DNA from: Heliocidaris erythrogramma
Lineage: Eukaryota; Echinodermata; Echinoidea; Camarodonta; Echinometridae
Reading direction: 5' to 3'
DNA: 64,000 bases
NCBI GenBank assembly: GCA_025617745.1
Contig: CM046853.1
Span: forward strand, 61,084,616-61,148,615
The notes below the pieces were generated by a model. It did not search any database. It saw nothing but the letters and a program-made list of their open reading frames with translations, and had not been told where the DNA came from. A program made the position numbers and the translations under genes. Below, one piece after another: positions 12,501 to 27,500 of the stretch (within the stretch, counting starts at the first letter, position 1; the number at the start of each line of letters is the position of its first letter).

Positions 12501-15500
12501 AGTAAATAAATACACGTAGATGCAGAATACATGAAATGAAGAATAAAATTAATGCAAGAAGGTAGGCCTACCCATGCACTTACCGGGGGAGGGGGGGGGG
12601 GATGTCCAAACAAAAGGGGCATTTTTAGGTGGTCGAACACCCCCTTTTTGTGTTATTGTAAGTCAGCACACACCTTTTTTATGTTAAAAACGCTGCCTTA
12701 GAATTCCCCTTAACTTTTTTAAAACACTTATTGGATAATAACCCCCAAATAATGTTATTTTTCTTTTTGTTAGGCTTGTCAGAGATTTTTTTGAGTAAAA
12801 AGACCCAAAAAATATTATATCCCCCCCCCCTTTAACAAATCCTGGGTATGCCACTTGGCCTACTAATATTTCAAAATTCACTTTGGGATTGTGTTCGCTC
12901 TTCACTACTCTCCCCTCTCTCTCAATATCTCATCCTCTTCTCATGATTTGTTTCTTCATCCTTTCCTTCCTTTCTCTCAATGGCTTGATTTACAGTTTTT
13001 TTGCACCTCTCCATTTAGTCCTTCTCTCTTATTCCCTCTCCTTTCTGACCCTTCACAAGAAAAGGAAGTTCAAATTAAAGGAAAAAGTTCATTTTTTGTT
13101 TTAATAAGGGTATATTCAAATTACAATACAACAGAAATTAAAGACCAACTGGTTCGGACCATTATGTGGCTCTATATGGCTGGTAAGGGCAGGGATTTTT
13201 CAAGAAGGATATTATCAGTGGCAAAGGATGTATGATATGTACCAACATTTTAAATAATATATCTGGACATAATATTTCTTGGCAGCAACAAGTGCTGAAG
13301 ACAACATGCAAGTTGTCTTTAACACTTTTCCTAAAGATTCAGGAAGGGGGGGGGGGGGCACAAGTTACACCCACTCATCCTATTACCACCATCACACCAC
13401 CAAACCGACCAGTTCTTTGCCATTCAGGGTAATTTTGTTCTGGGTCTTGTGTCGGTCTTATTAGTGTGATTGAGGTATTAGGAAGATGGACAAGGAAAAA
13501 AGCCATCAATTGATAAATGTAAAAAAAAAAAAAGAGGCAAATTTCATTTTCTCTACATGTACAGGAATTCACTGCTACTGAATTGCCATTCACAATAATA
13601 AAATTCCATTTGTACTATATATGTAACCAAATTTCAAAAAAGTCACAGCAAAACTGAATTGCCATTCACAATAATAAAATTCCATTTGTACTATATATGT
13701 AACCAAATTTCAAAAAAGTCACAGCAAAACTGAATTAAGTCAAAATCACATTTCCATGAAAAGTCCAGGCCGGTCCACTCTGATATCGTCTTCCCATCTT
13801 TTCTTCTGTCTTCCTCTTTTTCTTCCACCTTTCACTGTGCCTTGCAGGATGGTTTTTGCAAGACCCGAAGAATGTGAAACATGCCATATCATTTCCATTT
13901 GTGCTTTTTCACGGTCATGAGGAGTTCTTCGTATGGCCCAATTGCTTGGTGGATGATGGTGCGGACCGTCTCGTTGGTTATGTGGTCTTTATATGAGATG
14001 CCTAGTAATTTACAGAAGCATCTCATTTCCATTGCTTGAATTCGCCTCTGGAGGTCTGATGTGAGGGTCAAGGATTCCCAGGCAAACAGGCTGATGGATA
14101 GGACGAGTGATCTCATCAATCGTATCTTGGAACTGAGCAAGACCAGGAAGTCTAACACCGTAACTAAGCTGACAGTGGCAGGGAATCCAATCAGCACATA
14201 CAACAGTTTGGTGGTGCTGTAATAAAAGAAAAGATACACTGTAGTTTCAAAAAAATGAATTAGAATTTCAATGAAATATTTTTTTTTTTCTTTTGTGAAA
14301 AGGCCATGGCCTGAATTCATGAATACTTCTGTAAGGGTAGTACAAGCAACTTACATGGCCTCATGTCCAATCATAAATGGCAATACAGGCTACACTTATT
14401 TTAAACCATAGTTTAGACCATGGGTTTACCCTCCTTTGTGAATTGTGGCCAATGTGCTTCTTAACAAGGTGTCAAGCTTTTCATTACACTTTTTTGGTCA
14501 TGAACTGAAATGGAAACTGTCCTAAAGTGAAATATGCCAGTGTTGTGAACATAGCATGTGCTGGTCTACATGATGGTAGATGTACCTTTTAAAAATATTC
14601 TAATTTACACAGCAACACCTTGTGTAAAACTAATGTCCAAACAAATCAGACAGGAACTAACAACTGCCTACAAAAATTACTTATACTGACAAAAATCTCT
14701 ATCTGTACTACAGAATCCCATAAATTATTCATCATAAGAATATAAAATGTAAAGTAAATCCATCCTTCATCCACAAATATTTCTTTCATCATTCATCAAG
14801 ACAAATTTACAAAATCTATAGGAATGCAGATATATCATAAATTTGTCAACCGGGGCGCGCCACCTCTGTTGGCAACAAAAAAAAGAGGGGGGAAGAGTGA
14901 GGGAAGAGGAAATATAGGGTAAAAAAAGAAAGGAAGGGAAAGGAAAATAAACACTAAAAAGAAGGAAAGGAAGGGAAGAGGAAGAAGGAAAGGAAGGGAA
15001 GAGGAAGAAGGAAAGGAAGGGAAGAGAAGGAAGGGAAGAGAAAGAAGGAAAAACTGGTCAAATTTTTTTGCTCGCTCGCTCAAGTCGCTCACAAAAACAT
15101 TGAGATGTTATTCTTTGGGCAAATGGCGTCCCTTCCCTTCCCTTCTGCAATAGGCTAAAGCTGCCCCCCTGAGATTGTCAAAGTTCAGATAGTCATTTTC
15201 GGGCAGCGAAGTGCTAGTATATATGGGTCTGTTCACAAAGTTGGGGCACCAAAACTTTTTATGGTAAAAACATTTTAGTTTTAACACTATGACTTACACC
15301 ATAAAGTTGTTTTATATGAATGTACTTGGTGCCTCCAGGAAGCCTTTGAAGAACACAAGACAAATTGTTTTGAGAGGCATTTTCAAAATATTGACAAAAA
15401 CATACTGGTGTCCCATGTTACATCCACAACCACCTTTTTTTTTAGATTACCAGCATATCTACATGCATGATACCTTACAAAGCTAAACCCTATTAATGGG

Positions 15501-18500
15501 TACATTGTGTTATGGTGCTGACTTAATGAAGCAACACTTTTAACAAAAGAATAAATATCTTCCCTGAGTTTATCATGAATGTTGTGGGTGTAACGGTTTC
15601 CAATCAAATGTCACAAGTTGTGGATGAACGGGACACCAAAGAATATCTGCAACTTTCATCAATAACTCTTGAAGTCGGTATACTCTCATTGCAGTTGTTG
15701 TTGCATTGAATTAAATAGAGAGCCCAAAGTAACCAGGCAAATATTTATCATCAAGAGCATTATGGATGTGCCGTTGTGTCTCAAAATAAGACTTTGCGGA
15801 TGTAACACGGACACAATGTCCGGTTACATCCACACGCTGGTTTTTCATACTTATTTCCAAAATACATTGTGGAACAACATGTTTATGATTCTCAGATGCT
15901 TTTTATTTTCAGAGATAAAATGGCCAAGTAAGGAAATTCTAACTAGACTTTTTCATTGAATTACAGGGATTAAAGAAAAAATGCCTCAAAAGGTGCCCAA
16001 CTTTGTGAACAGACCCATATCCACATATTGAAGAAGAAAGGTTCCAGGATAATTATATAACTTATGTAAGTTAACTTCAGTAATTTTCACCTAAAACAAA
16101 GTAAAAAAAAAAAATGTTGTTTGACTCGCTTCGCTCTCTGGCAAAATATTTAGAAATTGAAAAGCCGATATTTGGGCAAAAGGCGTCAGTCCCCTCCTTA
16201 CGAAATGGGCCTGTCTGATCAAGATCTCATGTCTGCGTTTTTCTCTTATTAATTTTTGTCGGGGGAGAGGGATTAGGGTGCAGCAGTTTTGTCGGCAAAA
16301 ATAGGTATTGCATCCTTAAAAAATTGTTGGCGAATTTGGGTGTCACAACCCTCCCCCATTCAAAATGTTCTAGCAACGCCCCCGTTAGTCAAGCTCTTGC
16401 ATGACAAAAACTCTAATGGAATAGACCCGAGTGGCAATAAACCAGCTTAATTTTATTTTTATTATACTTCATTTCTTTACTTTTTACATGTAGACCCTAC
16501 TACTCCAAATACAAAATTTCTTTGTTTCATTCCTGTTCTATAATTGTACATCTTTCAAGTAAATATGGAAGGTGATGAAAGAGGATATTTACCTGTAGGT
16601 GAGTGTAGATTTATTTGCATGTTTCTGGCATGACTGTGTCTGCTCCATCATCAAATAAGAGATGTCCTGCATCTGTAAGCAAAACAGAATGACTAGTCAA
16701 ATGTATCCATAACAGACTATCAAACCGTTTTCTTAGGCGAGTATATGGATCTGAATGAAAGACTGAAAATAAGAGTTTGTAGATATCTACTGAATCATAT
16801 ACATGTACCTGTGAACAGCCCACACCTCCCTGCCCTATTGCATATCCACTTATCCAGGAAAGTATTAAAAAACATTTAAAAAATAAAATTCAGTAGTATG
16901 AAGGGGTGGGTCCATATAAGTGAAGTTTGCCATTGGACTTCTCCAAAAATAATATGCATGGAATAGCACTAACCAAGATAAAATATTTATTCATGCTTAT
17001 GCCCAACATACATTGCGATTTCCCAAATATTGAATACAAAATTTTTAAAATTTACAGATCAGATCTACCAGTAGTTGAAAACTATCTGTCCGGACACCCA
17101 ACATAGGTATACATAGTGATAAGGATAACTCATTCTCACTGATAAGAACTGTCACATATAAATCCTATATAAATCAAGATTTTGAACTGCTAAGAAAACA
17201 ATGCAATTACTCTATGGCATGATTGGTATGTAATATTCCACCAGATTGGGAAAGTGGCAAGAAGATTCAAAATTCCTGGAAAGAGCAGAGTGAATCTAAG
17301 TGTTTATTTTTTAAAAATCTGGAAGAAAGAAACAGATTTAACGACCCGGAAGGGGGGGGGGGGAGCACTCTGTATATACATGTACATGTAGTGTGTGGTG
17401 GGTATGTGCCGCCCCAAAGACCCCATTTTTACACTAAAATTTTCGTTCAAAAGCATACCATTTTTTTCTTGAGAAAGAGAAAAAAACATTCCAAAGCAAC
17501 GTTTTTTTTTCATTTTGTTGTTCTAGTCGTTCTGGCACGCCTCGGCCTGGCCCGTTTTGCTTCTTCTTTTTCTTCTTCTTCATAAGTACAGGCCACCATC
17601 AGGTGTATTCTCGTACTTCAATGACAACATAGAATAGACGTGCCATGACACACAGCGTATTAAGCGACTGTGTGTGGGTACCAGGTAGCTATACGAGCTC
17701 CTTGGCTTATCAATCTGGTACTTCCCTACACAGCTGTACATGGGATCCATATACCTTGTGTGTTGGAAGGCATCACCCAAAAAAACTACATCTAAATATC
17801 ACCATTTCTCACATAATTTGACCCATGCAACCCACCCTCGGAATTTGCTATAGGGGTTACCTTCCAGGATCAACTAAGAAAAAATTGAATGACTAAAAAA
17901 AGAGAAAAAAAAGGGACAAAAATCGACAGATATTTTTAACTTGCATTTGTAACTTATAATTATGGGACTACACAAACCTTACCTTGCATGGGTAGTCCAA
18001 TATAACTTGTGCAAGTAAAAAAAAAACCTGATCACAACTGCCAGGTTTGTGTTTTTTTTTTAGACAATCAATTTTTACAATCTAACATGTAGTTGATCCT
18101 GGAGAGGAAGGTAACCCCTCTAGCAAACTCTGACTCTGAGGCCTGAGGATGGTTTGCATGACTCACAGTATGTGAGAAATGGCGATATTTATATTTTTAG
18201 ATCTAATTTTTTTTTTTTGGGGGGGGGTTGATATCTCATCTGGTACTAGTACTGGCCTACGGAGCCGTTCATGGGATCCAACTGTGAGTGGAGCCTGAGG
18301 CACATATCAACAAAAACAAGATCTAACAAGTAACATGTCTAAATGAATTATAATCATTTCTCACAAAAAAAAAAAAATTGGCTATAGGCCTACGCCTTCT
18401 ACATCATGAAGCCAGGCGTTCTTACCCAACAATCTAATTGCGCACGGGTTAGGACTGGAAAATGCCCTGAAATAACATTTTTCTGATAACTCCAACGACC

Positions 18501-21500
18501 GACAGCTCCTTCACCACAGCGTTTCCTCTTGTCATGCAGATATGGCATGACAATGGATACACACAAACACTGGTGAGTTCTCGGAAATTTCTTATGATCT
18601 TTTTTGGATTTTTTGGTAAAAATACGTACGATCAAAATGACATTCTAATTTTAAACGTTTTCCTAGGAGGAAACGCTGTGGTGAAGGAGCTGTCGGTCGC
18701 GGGAGTTATCAGAAAAGTGTTATTTCAGGGCATTTTCCAAATTCCAGTCCTGCTAGTGCTAACCCGTGCGCAATTAGATTGCTGGGTAAGAACGCCTGGC
18801 TTCGTGATGTAGAAGGCGTATAGCCATTTTTTTTTTTTTTTTACATTCACGAAGCCAATCCTTGGTAGCCATGCAAACCAGACATTTTATTCACAAGCCT
18901 CAAAATGTTGTTTTTCACGTCACCAACTCCTGAACTGCGTGTAAATGAATAAGTGTGCAGACATGGGATTGGGAACCATGCACGCTTGTTTAGATCAGAT
19001 TCAGGTAATTCAACATTGAATATAATTATAAATTATAATTATATTCAATGTTGAATTACCTGAAATGAATTAGGCCACCGTTTCTTGTGAAAATGTCATT
19101 GTTCTTGCTAATTTTGATGCAATTTTTTTTTCAAACTTACTCTTTAGAATATCAGGAATAAAATAAAATAAATCTTTAGAGGAATATTAAAGAAATTCTT
19201 GTTCATTTTTCCCGTCAAAACCTCAAGTGCGCAGACCTAGGGGGCTCGGCTCCCCATACAGCTGCGGAGGCCAGTACCACTACCACTATATACCAGACTG
19301 ATCAGCCATGGAGCTCGGCGTACAGTAAAGTACGCAGTACATGATGTAGGTCAATATTCCCGGGATTAGAGTCAATAAAATCTAGTTACAAATCTTACAG
19401 ATCTTACAAATCTTACAAATCTTACAGTGAGTTGTGGATATCACACTGTGCCCGTGTCCCGGCGCTGCCATTTTGTTTGGTCAATCTGACTAGACAGCTG
19501 CCGCTGCTTGTCTGAAGGAGAAAAAAATCTCAAGTCTCAAGATGATAAAACAAACGTCGAGAACTAGCTTTCAGTCTGCATGCTATAGCTGCACTGTGCA
19601 TGCACTGAGCTGAGTTAGCTACATGCGTATACGCTGGCGTTGGGTCACGTCGCCGACGGGTACGGTACGACCGTATACCGTTGCACTGTACAAGTAACTA
19701 TCCCGACAGCTCAGCTAAAAAAGATGGTATATCACTGGCGCCTAGCGCCTGTAAATGGATGTTGGGTATAAACGGGCTTACCATATCATATCTCTATACT
19801 GTACGAAACGCACATAGCGTATTGCCAATGTCTCACAACGAACGCATGAGGACGCTAGACCAAATACTGTTTGAAACGTAGATATGCCGTTATTTCAGCC
19901 AGAATTTTGATTTCAAAACCACATTCATTTTCTTTTTCAAAAATAGTAAATGAGCTCCAATTTCTATCTTACTTTCACATGTCACTAATTATATTTCTAA
20001 CAGTACGATTATATATCATTGGACCACTTTCACGCTGAATTTGTCAAATTTTGCAAAGCTACACAATACCTTTAAATGTGATGACGTCAAAACATGAAAA
20101 ATGGAAATTTTGAATTCTGGCGCCATTTTGATGACGTCAAAATGTTTATAAGGGTGAAATGATACATGAAATCATATCTATGATTCATACCCTGCCTGAT
20201 GATGAAAAAAATTGGGGGTTTAAGGACTATTTAACGAGCTAGAGTTAATTTTGTAGAGGCATGTTTTTGCACGTTTTTATGTTATTTTCGCCATAGATGC
20301 GCGCACGGATTTTGAACTTTGACGCGCCCGTACGACCTTATTATTGATTGAAATTGATTCCAAGTTGATGGAAATGATGAAGAAAAGTGTCAGGATTGCA
20401 AATCAATCGAAAAAACAGCGTTTTAACGTTATCTACGACTTGTGCGCGCGTTTTACCCGCGCGCGGACGCTTACGCACGGACATTTTTGAAATGCTCAAA
20501 ATGACCTGAAACGTGTGCAGACTTGATCCTACGTTATTTTGAGCATTTTAAAATTTTGACGCGCGCGTACGCGCACGTCCTGACCTCTAGATGACCTGTG
20601 AGGACATAACTTGATGACCCGTCATGTGAAGTTTATATGATGTGAATATAGTTGATTTTTGATGATCGATTATGAAGATATAATCGATCTTGTAAATTTA
20701 CAAAATGGCGTCTTGATGACGTCACGATGACCTGATGACCTTCAAAAGCTTAGTTGACCATGTCCATGATTGACCTCATACATGACATGAAACTTGATGA
20801 TAGTGACCTGACCGATTTTGAGATTTGGTGGGAACAAAAATTTGTAATAAAAAGAAGAAATAATAAAAATAATAAAGAAAATCTTGACAAAATTAAAAGG
20901 AGGTCTGTCATAAATGACAGACCACCTAATAATATGTGATGTGGTTTCCAATTTTAATGGCATAGCTTTTGCTGTGTCTCTTGCTGTTTCATGTTCATGA
21001 GAGTCAGCGTTTAACATATATGTACATGTACGTTGGCTGTCAAACACATTACCTGTGGTTAGAATCAATTTTTGAAATATATTTGAAGAAAGATGTCAGT
21101 GGCTTGAGAATTATGATTAAAATCAGTCAGAATTCAACACCTTGGAGTAATCTACATGTAGACCAGTCTGGAGTAGCACCATTTCCCACATCCTACATCC
21201 CACATCCCACATCCCACATCCCACATCCCACATCCCACATCCCACATCCCACATCCCACATCCCACATCCCACATCTTATATCTACAGATCTTTTAATCA
21301 TTGAGATATCCCACTTTGTACATCTAAGGGGGTGTTGCAAGAAAGTTGCAATCAATTGCAAGTCCCCCAAATCAGTTGCAAGTCTTGCAATTGATTGCAA
21401 GTTGCATTTAAAATACAGGTATCATATTTGCAATCAATTGCAAATGGGGGATTTGCAATTGATTCCAACTTTCTTGCAACACGGTTACACCCCATAAGAT

Positions 21501-24500
21501 TAATAAGTCCCAAAGTGATGGAGTTGCTTTATGATTGGCTTTTGATTTCCCCTTTGAAAGGAACACTTCCACCTGTGTATCATGGGACAAACTGGAACTG
21601 CACCAATGTGCATAATGGTTACATGACTGACTTTCTCCAGTGCATTTTAAGCATTCTTCTTGATGGATTTTTACAATTTTGTACAAAATGACCTTTATTT
21701 GTTCATGCATACATGGTATTACACATTTTGTTGGACTGATAGCCCCGCACACACTGAACTAGTAGCACTCAATGTAGATAAATGCCATAATTTTAGGATT
21801 GTTTTGATTTCTTATAGAAAAGGAGGTTGAAGATTCGCTAACCCCAGACAGGGATGCCATAGCTCACAGGCTAAAGACAGAGTTGGTGAGTCTTATGTGG
21901 TACCTACATGGATACACTGTAACTGCTTTCTCCAAGAATATATTATCCTTCTGTGTTTAAGGGGAGTGTTGGGGATAGAGCTTTACATGTATCACAAAAT
22001 GGAAACAGTGTTATTATATCAATGATTGATGTTGTATATTATTCCATTTTTGTACACTCAGTCTATATTCAATTTTACAATTTGTTTGCTGCTACTTAAG
22101 TCATCTTAGTGTACTTTCATCATGCGGTATGTAGCAGAATATTTCACCTATGTTTATCTTTTTATTTTGGCTTTTACATTGTAGTTGGAACAGAGTGGGA
22201 AACTTCAGAAGCTTGTTGCATCAGATTACATAACCCCCTCTAGTGATGACCTCTGTGTATTGAGAGGTCACCAGTTGGCCATCACATGTCTTGTGATATC
22301 GTCAGACAACAAGTATATTTTTAGTGGTAGCAAAGACTGCTCCATTATTAAATGTAAGTTGGTTGGCAACCAGGTTCTAAACTTTAAGCTAATCTAATTT
22401 TCTGGTAATTAGTGGAATTGCATTTTGATAGGAACTGGTTTAAACTTTTTTCTATATTGTTAATAATCATCCAGTAATGGGTGTTTGGACCACCACAATA
22501 AAAGCCACCTAACAAAAACATGTTGGAAATCACATCACTGAAAAGCAAACCTCATTCATGAGGAGCTGAATACAAGCTGAATTTCCTTATCTTTCTTTGC
22601 TCATGTCTCAGTCTTTAAAAAAAATATTTTCATCTAAAACTTTTGGGCATATATAACTTATTTGTAGTGTTGAACATTCAAGTTTTGTTTGATTCAGTGA
22701 GAATTCATTACCAGACCATGAGAATATTTTTAAATTCATGTATTGCATCTCAAGGTTAACACGTGTATGTAAATATTGAGAAATAAGTATTTCGAATTAT
22801 CTAATTTGAAAAGTTTGATGGCTTGATGCTTTATTTTAACTGACTGCTAAGAAAGCATGTGTAAGCATCCAGGGGACCGACAATGTTTAAGGGACTTGGT
22901 AATGGCAATTAATGCCTTACTAGCGCATCTACTTGATTTTGAACCTGGGTCATTCCAGTTACGAGGTCTCTGCCCTACCATTTTGCCGTCATGCTTTTAA
23001 GACTGATAAAGGTAGACACTACATGTAGATCTGTATCGTCATTCTGAAGTTTTGTCAATTCGTTTTCAGTAAATGTTTCTGGAGGAGTTTATATTATTTT
23101 GCCTTCTTACTGATTATCTGCACCTCAAAATGGAATGATGGCACATTATAAATGCTGTACTTATGATTAATATTCTTATTCTTTTCTCGTAAAAGGGAAC
23201 GCAGAAACGGGGAAGAAAGAGCGAAAGATTCCAGGTGGAAGGAAAGGGACAGAGGATAAACACATAGGTCATACAGCTCATATTCTAGCTCTGGCTATTT
23301 CTTCAGATGATGCTTTCTTAGTAAGTTCTCGTCAATCATTTTTCTATAGTTCCCAGCTAGTGAAATAAAGAAATTATATGGCATGCCTCTGCCTGCTTTG
23401 GAACGCCCTGTGGAAGCGTAAAATAGTAAAGTTAGCAAGTAGCTCTTGAAAGCATTGGGCGGTTCATAAAATTTTGAATTCATTCATTCATTTTTGTCCA
23501 CTTCGAAATTTGTTTACTTGCTTTTTACAGTATGCTGATAGAAAGTGCCTTATGATTATAGCCTATATGAAACACTGACACCAACTGTTGATGAGTTCAA
23601 GAATAGATTAACTCTGTGGAGAATTTTATAAAGGATGTTTTCCACATTTTTTTTGGTATATATCGTGCAAAAGCAAACAATAGCTAATTCAGATGTCCCT
23701 GCCTAGGAGAGTTCCAAATTAGGCTAATCAAATGGTTCGCTGCTGCTCAGAAAAAAACAAAAAATTGGTAAATCAAGTCTAAAATGTTGCATTTAAGGAA
23801 AGCACAACATAAGCGATGCTATATTTTACAGGACATCAGATTTATACATTCCTTTCATATGGTAGTTTCCTCCCCCGCCTCATTTTTTTTTCCATTTTCC
23901 ATTTTCCATTTGATGATTTAGGTGTCTGGATGCAGAAACAAATTGATACATGTATGGGATCCACATACGTGCTCTCTCAAACACACCTTCAAAGGACACC
24001 GGGATGCCATCTCCGTAAGTCATTGAAAAGGTTCACTTGATATTTCCTTTTGCTAGTGACTCGCAAGCAATCCTCACATGATATACATTTTCCTTTGTAG
24101 GTTGTTACAGAAGAAATTTTCTTCCTACCCCAAATTAACCTGCTGACCACTGAATATCCTCATTCGCATAGGCTTAATACAGGGAAAACCCGGTTCCTGT
24201 AGGCAATGGTTTAAATATCAGAGACAACCATTACAAAACAATTTATATGATTATACAGGTATGTTATTTTGTATTCCCTCAATTTATGAAATTGTTACAG
24301 ATAATATTTTTAGGGTCAGTTAGTGTCATGATTCAAGGTATGTTGTACGATGATTTATGGACTATGCCTTCATTTAATTGAATAAAAATATCTAGTTAAT
24401 GGTTTGAAATACAAATCTATGGATATTTTATGAAAAAATCTCATTAATATTTATTATCTACTCGTATATGATCTTTGTATGATCTTTGAAAAATGTATGA

Positions 24501-27500
24501 TTAAAATTTTTTAATAACTTTCGGCGTTTGCTCAGATTGGTAATGTAAGGCAGGTTTAAATGTACTGCTACCTTGTTTCTTTATACCTCTAACTCCCTCA
24601 TATTGCACAGTATCATATCTCATTTTACACAGGGCCTGGGTTTCCGTAAAGGCACCCATCAGCTATTCAGTGCATCGCATGACCGATCAGTGAAGATCTG
24701 GAATCTGGATGAGATGGCCTATGTAGAAACACTGTAAGTCAACAGCAAGAAGACATTTTCTGTTGCCTGGAAGGTCTAAGCTTCCAGAGCCCATCCTGAA
24801 TCCCTGTGGTTAAGTCCATGAGATTACAGTGAATGATCTGTTGAACATGACGAAATATAGCTTTGGGTGTGGTGTCAAGATCAAAAATTAAAACATATAC
24901 ACGTATCAGCACTGATAGCAACTGGGTGGTGATTCAGAATACCTTCTACAATCATAGCAAAAATTTTTTGTGAATAAGTAATTTCACATAATTCCTGATA
25001 TTTATTATGAATGGTACTTTGTCCTGCATTATACTTAGTTTATTATAATCATTTCCTCAGTTACTTGTAACTAGTTTAATTCTTTTTAGTTTTGGGGAAT
25101 AACTTGCTTTATATTTTTGGCATGTCTTTGTTTATGCCTCCGCCCACCAAAGGTGGGTGCTTGCTGGAGGCATTATTTGGCTGATCAACTTCAAACTTGG
25201 GGCATGTATGCATATGGGAGGGACAATGATCCGATTAGATTTTGGGGTCACAAGGTCAAAAATCAAAGGTCACAGAGGTCATTGTATATATGAAAATGGC
25301 TTGTTCTCGCGATAACCATTTGGCGTATCAACTTCAGACTTTTCTCATGTATGCATATGGGAGGGACAATAGTCTGATTAGATTTTGGGGTCATGAGGTC
25401 AAAAGGTCAGAGGTCATTGCATATTATACAAATGTTGACTGCAATGAGGGGCAAGGTTAAAACTATGGCTCGAGGAGAGCTCGCAACTGTGCTATGCCCC
25501 GAGACGAGAGTCGAGGGGCATAGCACAGTTGCAAGATCAGTTGCAAGATCACAGAGGGCCATGATTTTAACCGTGACATGAAAAAGAAGCAGTCAACATT
25601 TGTTTTATATACCGCATCCTTCGTTAGCTCAGAAATTAATTTCAAAGACAGATGAAATACGGTACCGTAACGTAATTCTCATTGATCGCTCTTTCGAAAT
25701 TTCGTTCGGTGTACATGTACATATATGGTGCCGGCCGCGCGCCCGCGTATCTACATTGCCCTAGCTACGCGCGCTCATACAAAGACATAATGATTACATA
25801 TTATTGTATGGAAGTGCAATCTGGGGTTTTGATAATATATCTCCGATTGAAACATTCTTTCTAGGATATTGTAAGGAATTACTTTGTGTGCATAGAAGGA
25901 CCCCAAATTGTATGATTTATGGCAAAATAGGAAGACAGAAGCTTGAAAAAATTGTTTCTGAATGCATGCTGATGTTTTTGTACCGGCTTGTGAGCAGTAA
26001 GACTTCCAAAATATCTAGTATCTTGTATCATTTTCAATATTCTTTATTTTTGAGACAAAAAAAACTCCTTTGCATGGCTAGGCAAAATAGGATCTGCTAG
26101 ATAAGTTGGGTTTAATTTTGAAAAATACTTTGAAGTATTGAATGATTCAGAAAAAAATGCGCTGTACAAATTTTGTTGTGTGAATCACAAAATGCCCATA
26201 GTTACGGGCAGACATAACATTCTGAGAAAGGATGATGGCGATGAATTTCATTATCTTTTTCAATGTAATGTTTTTGATGAGCAAAGAAAATATTTGAAAC
26301 GTTATTACTGGAATAATCCAAATACATATGAAATGAATCGGCTATTTAACAGTGAAAAGAAGACTGTCCTTTCAAATTTGGCCAAATTTTGTGCTAATAT
26401 AACTTTTTTAAAGCATTGAATGTTATTTTCATGATCTTATATATGTTTTTTCCCGCTGAAAACATTGGCCTTCCTTGCTTTCAGGCTGTGCCATATTTCT
26501 ATTTATCTATATATGTTTTATTTCTTATTTATTTCTTATTTTGTTTTATTCTTATTTTCTTTTGAATTATTTTGGTACTCACTGAACAAGAAATTGAACT
26601 ATGTAGGGTGGGGGGTCGTGTATCCGGACACTTAAAAAATTAAGTGGTCATCACTTTGCCGTTGAATTTTACGAAAAGTATGTATCGAGTTACACAGACA
26701 TCAGCAAATATTTGCAATTCATACAATTGCCAACATATCCTGTTACAGATTTTGGACAATATGCATGAAAAGTTGTACAATTTACGATTTTAGGGTGACT
26801 TGTCCAGATAAACAACCTGTCCAGAAACATGTCTGGCTATATATACATGTATGTTATGTATTCTACATGTATATCATTGTACTCTGATACATTAAAAGGG
26901 TCTTGAGTTTTCAATAAACTTTCCTGGCCTGCGCAGTAAAATTTTGTAATAAGACACGCAGCGAGTAGCTATGCAACCGGGTGCGTATCCTTAGTCTTTG
27001 TAATTTGCATAAATTTGCATTGTACGCGCGAGCAGAACTATGCCCGGTCAATTATAGTTTTCACCTTACCGTCCGGCAGTCCGCAGTAAATTTCATGCCC
27101 GCAAATTTGACCAATCAGAGGCCTAGAATCTACATATGCGGTATATAAATGAAAATGGCTTGTTCTTGTTGTATGCCCCATCTGAATGCCGGAGGATACT
27201 TTGGATTCAGCAGTGTTACGCCGCTGCGGCGGTGTCCTATTCTGGTGTGCGCTCTACCTGCCACATTCCTTGACGGATTTCTTTCAAATTTTTTATGCAG
27301 GTGTATCTTGGTATAATCTACAGACCTATAATTTCTGGTGATGCTGCCCCCCGTGTTCCGTCTTTTATAGGGTAAAAGGCAATATTTTTGTGGATGGTTT
27401 ATGTGTGCTCTGGTGATCACATTTCTCAACAGATTTTGTTTAAATTTTGCGTGAAGGTGTCTCTTGGTATAATCTAGAAGTCTATAGATTTTGCTAATGC

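Noticed and set aside
13889..14320. 143-residue minus-strand gene
   Set aside because: Its recognisable part is the C-terminal block of a LINE ORF2 fused by chance to AT-rich sequence; annotated as a LINE remnant instead.
20969..21400. Frames with HPTSHIP or CGMWDVG repeats
   Set aside because: Translation of the CCCACAT heptamer microsatellite.
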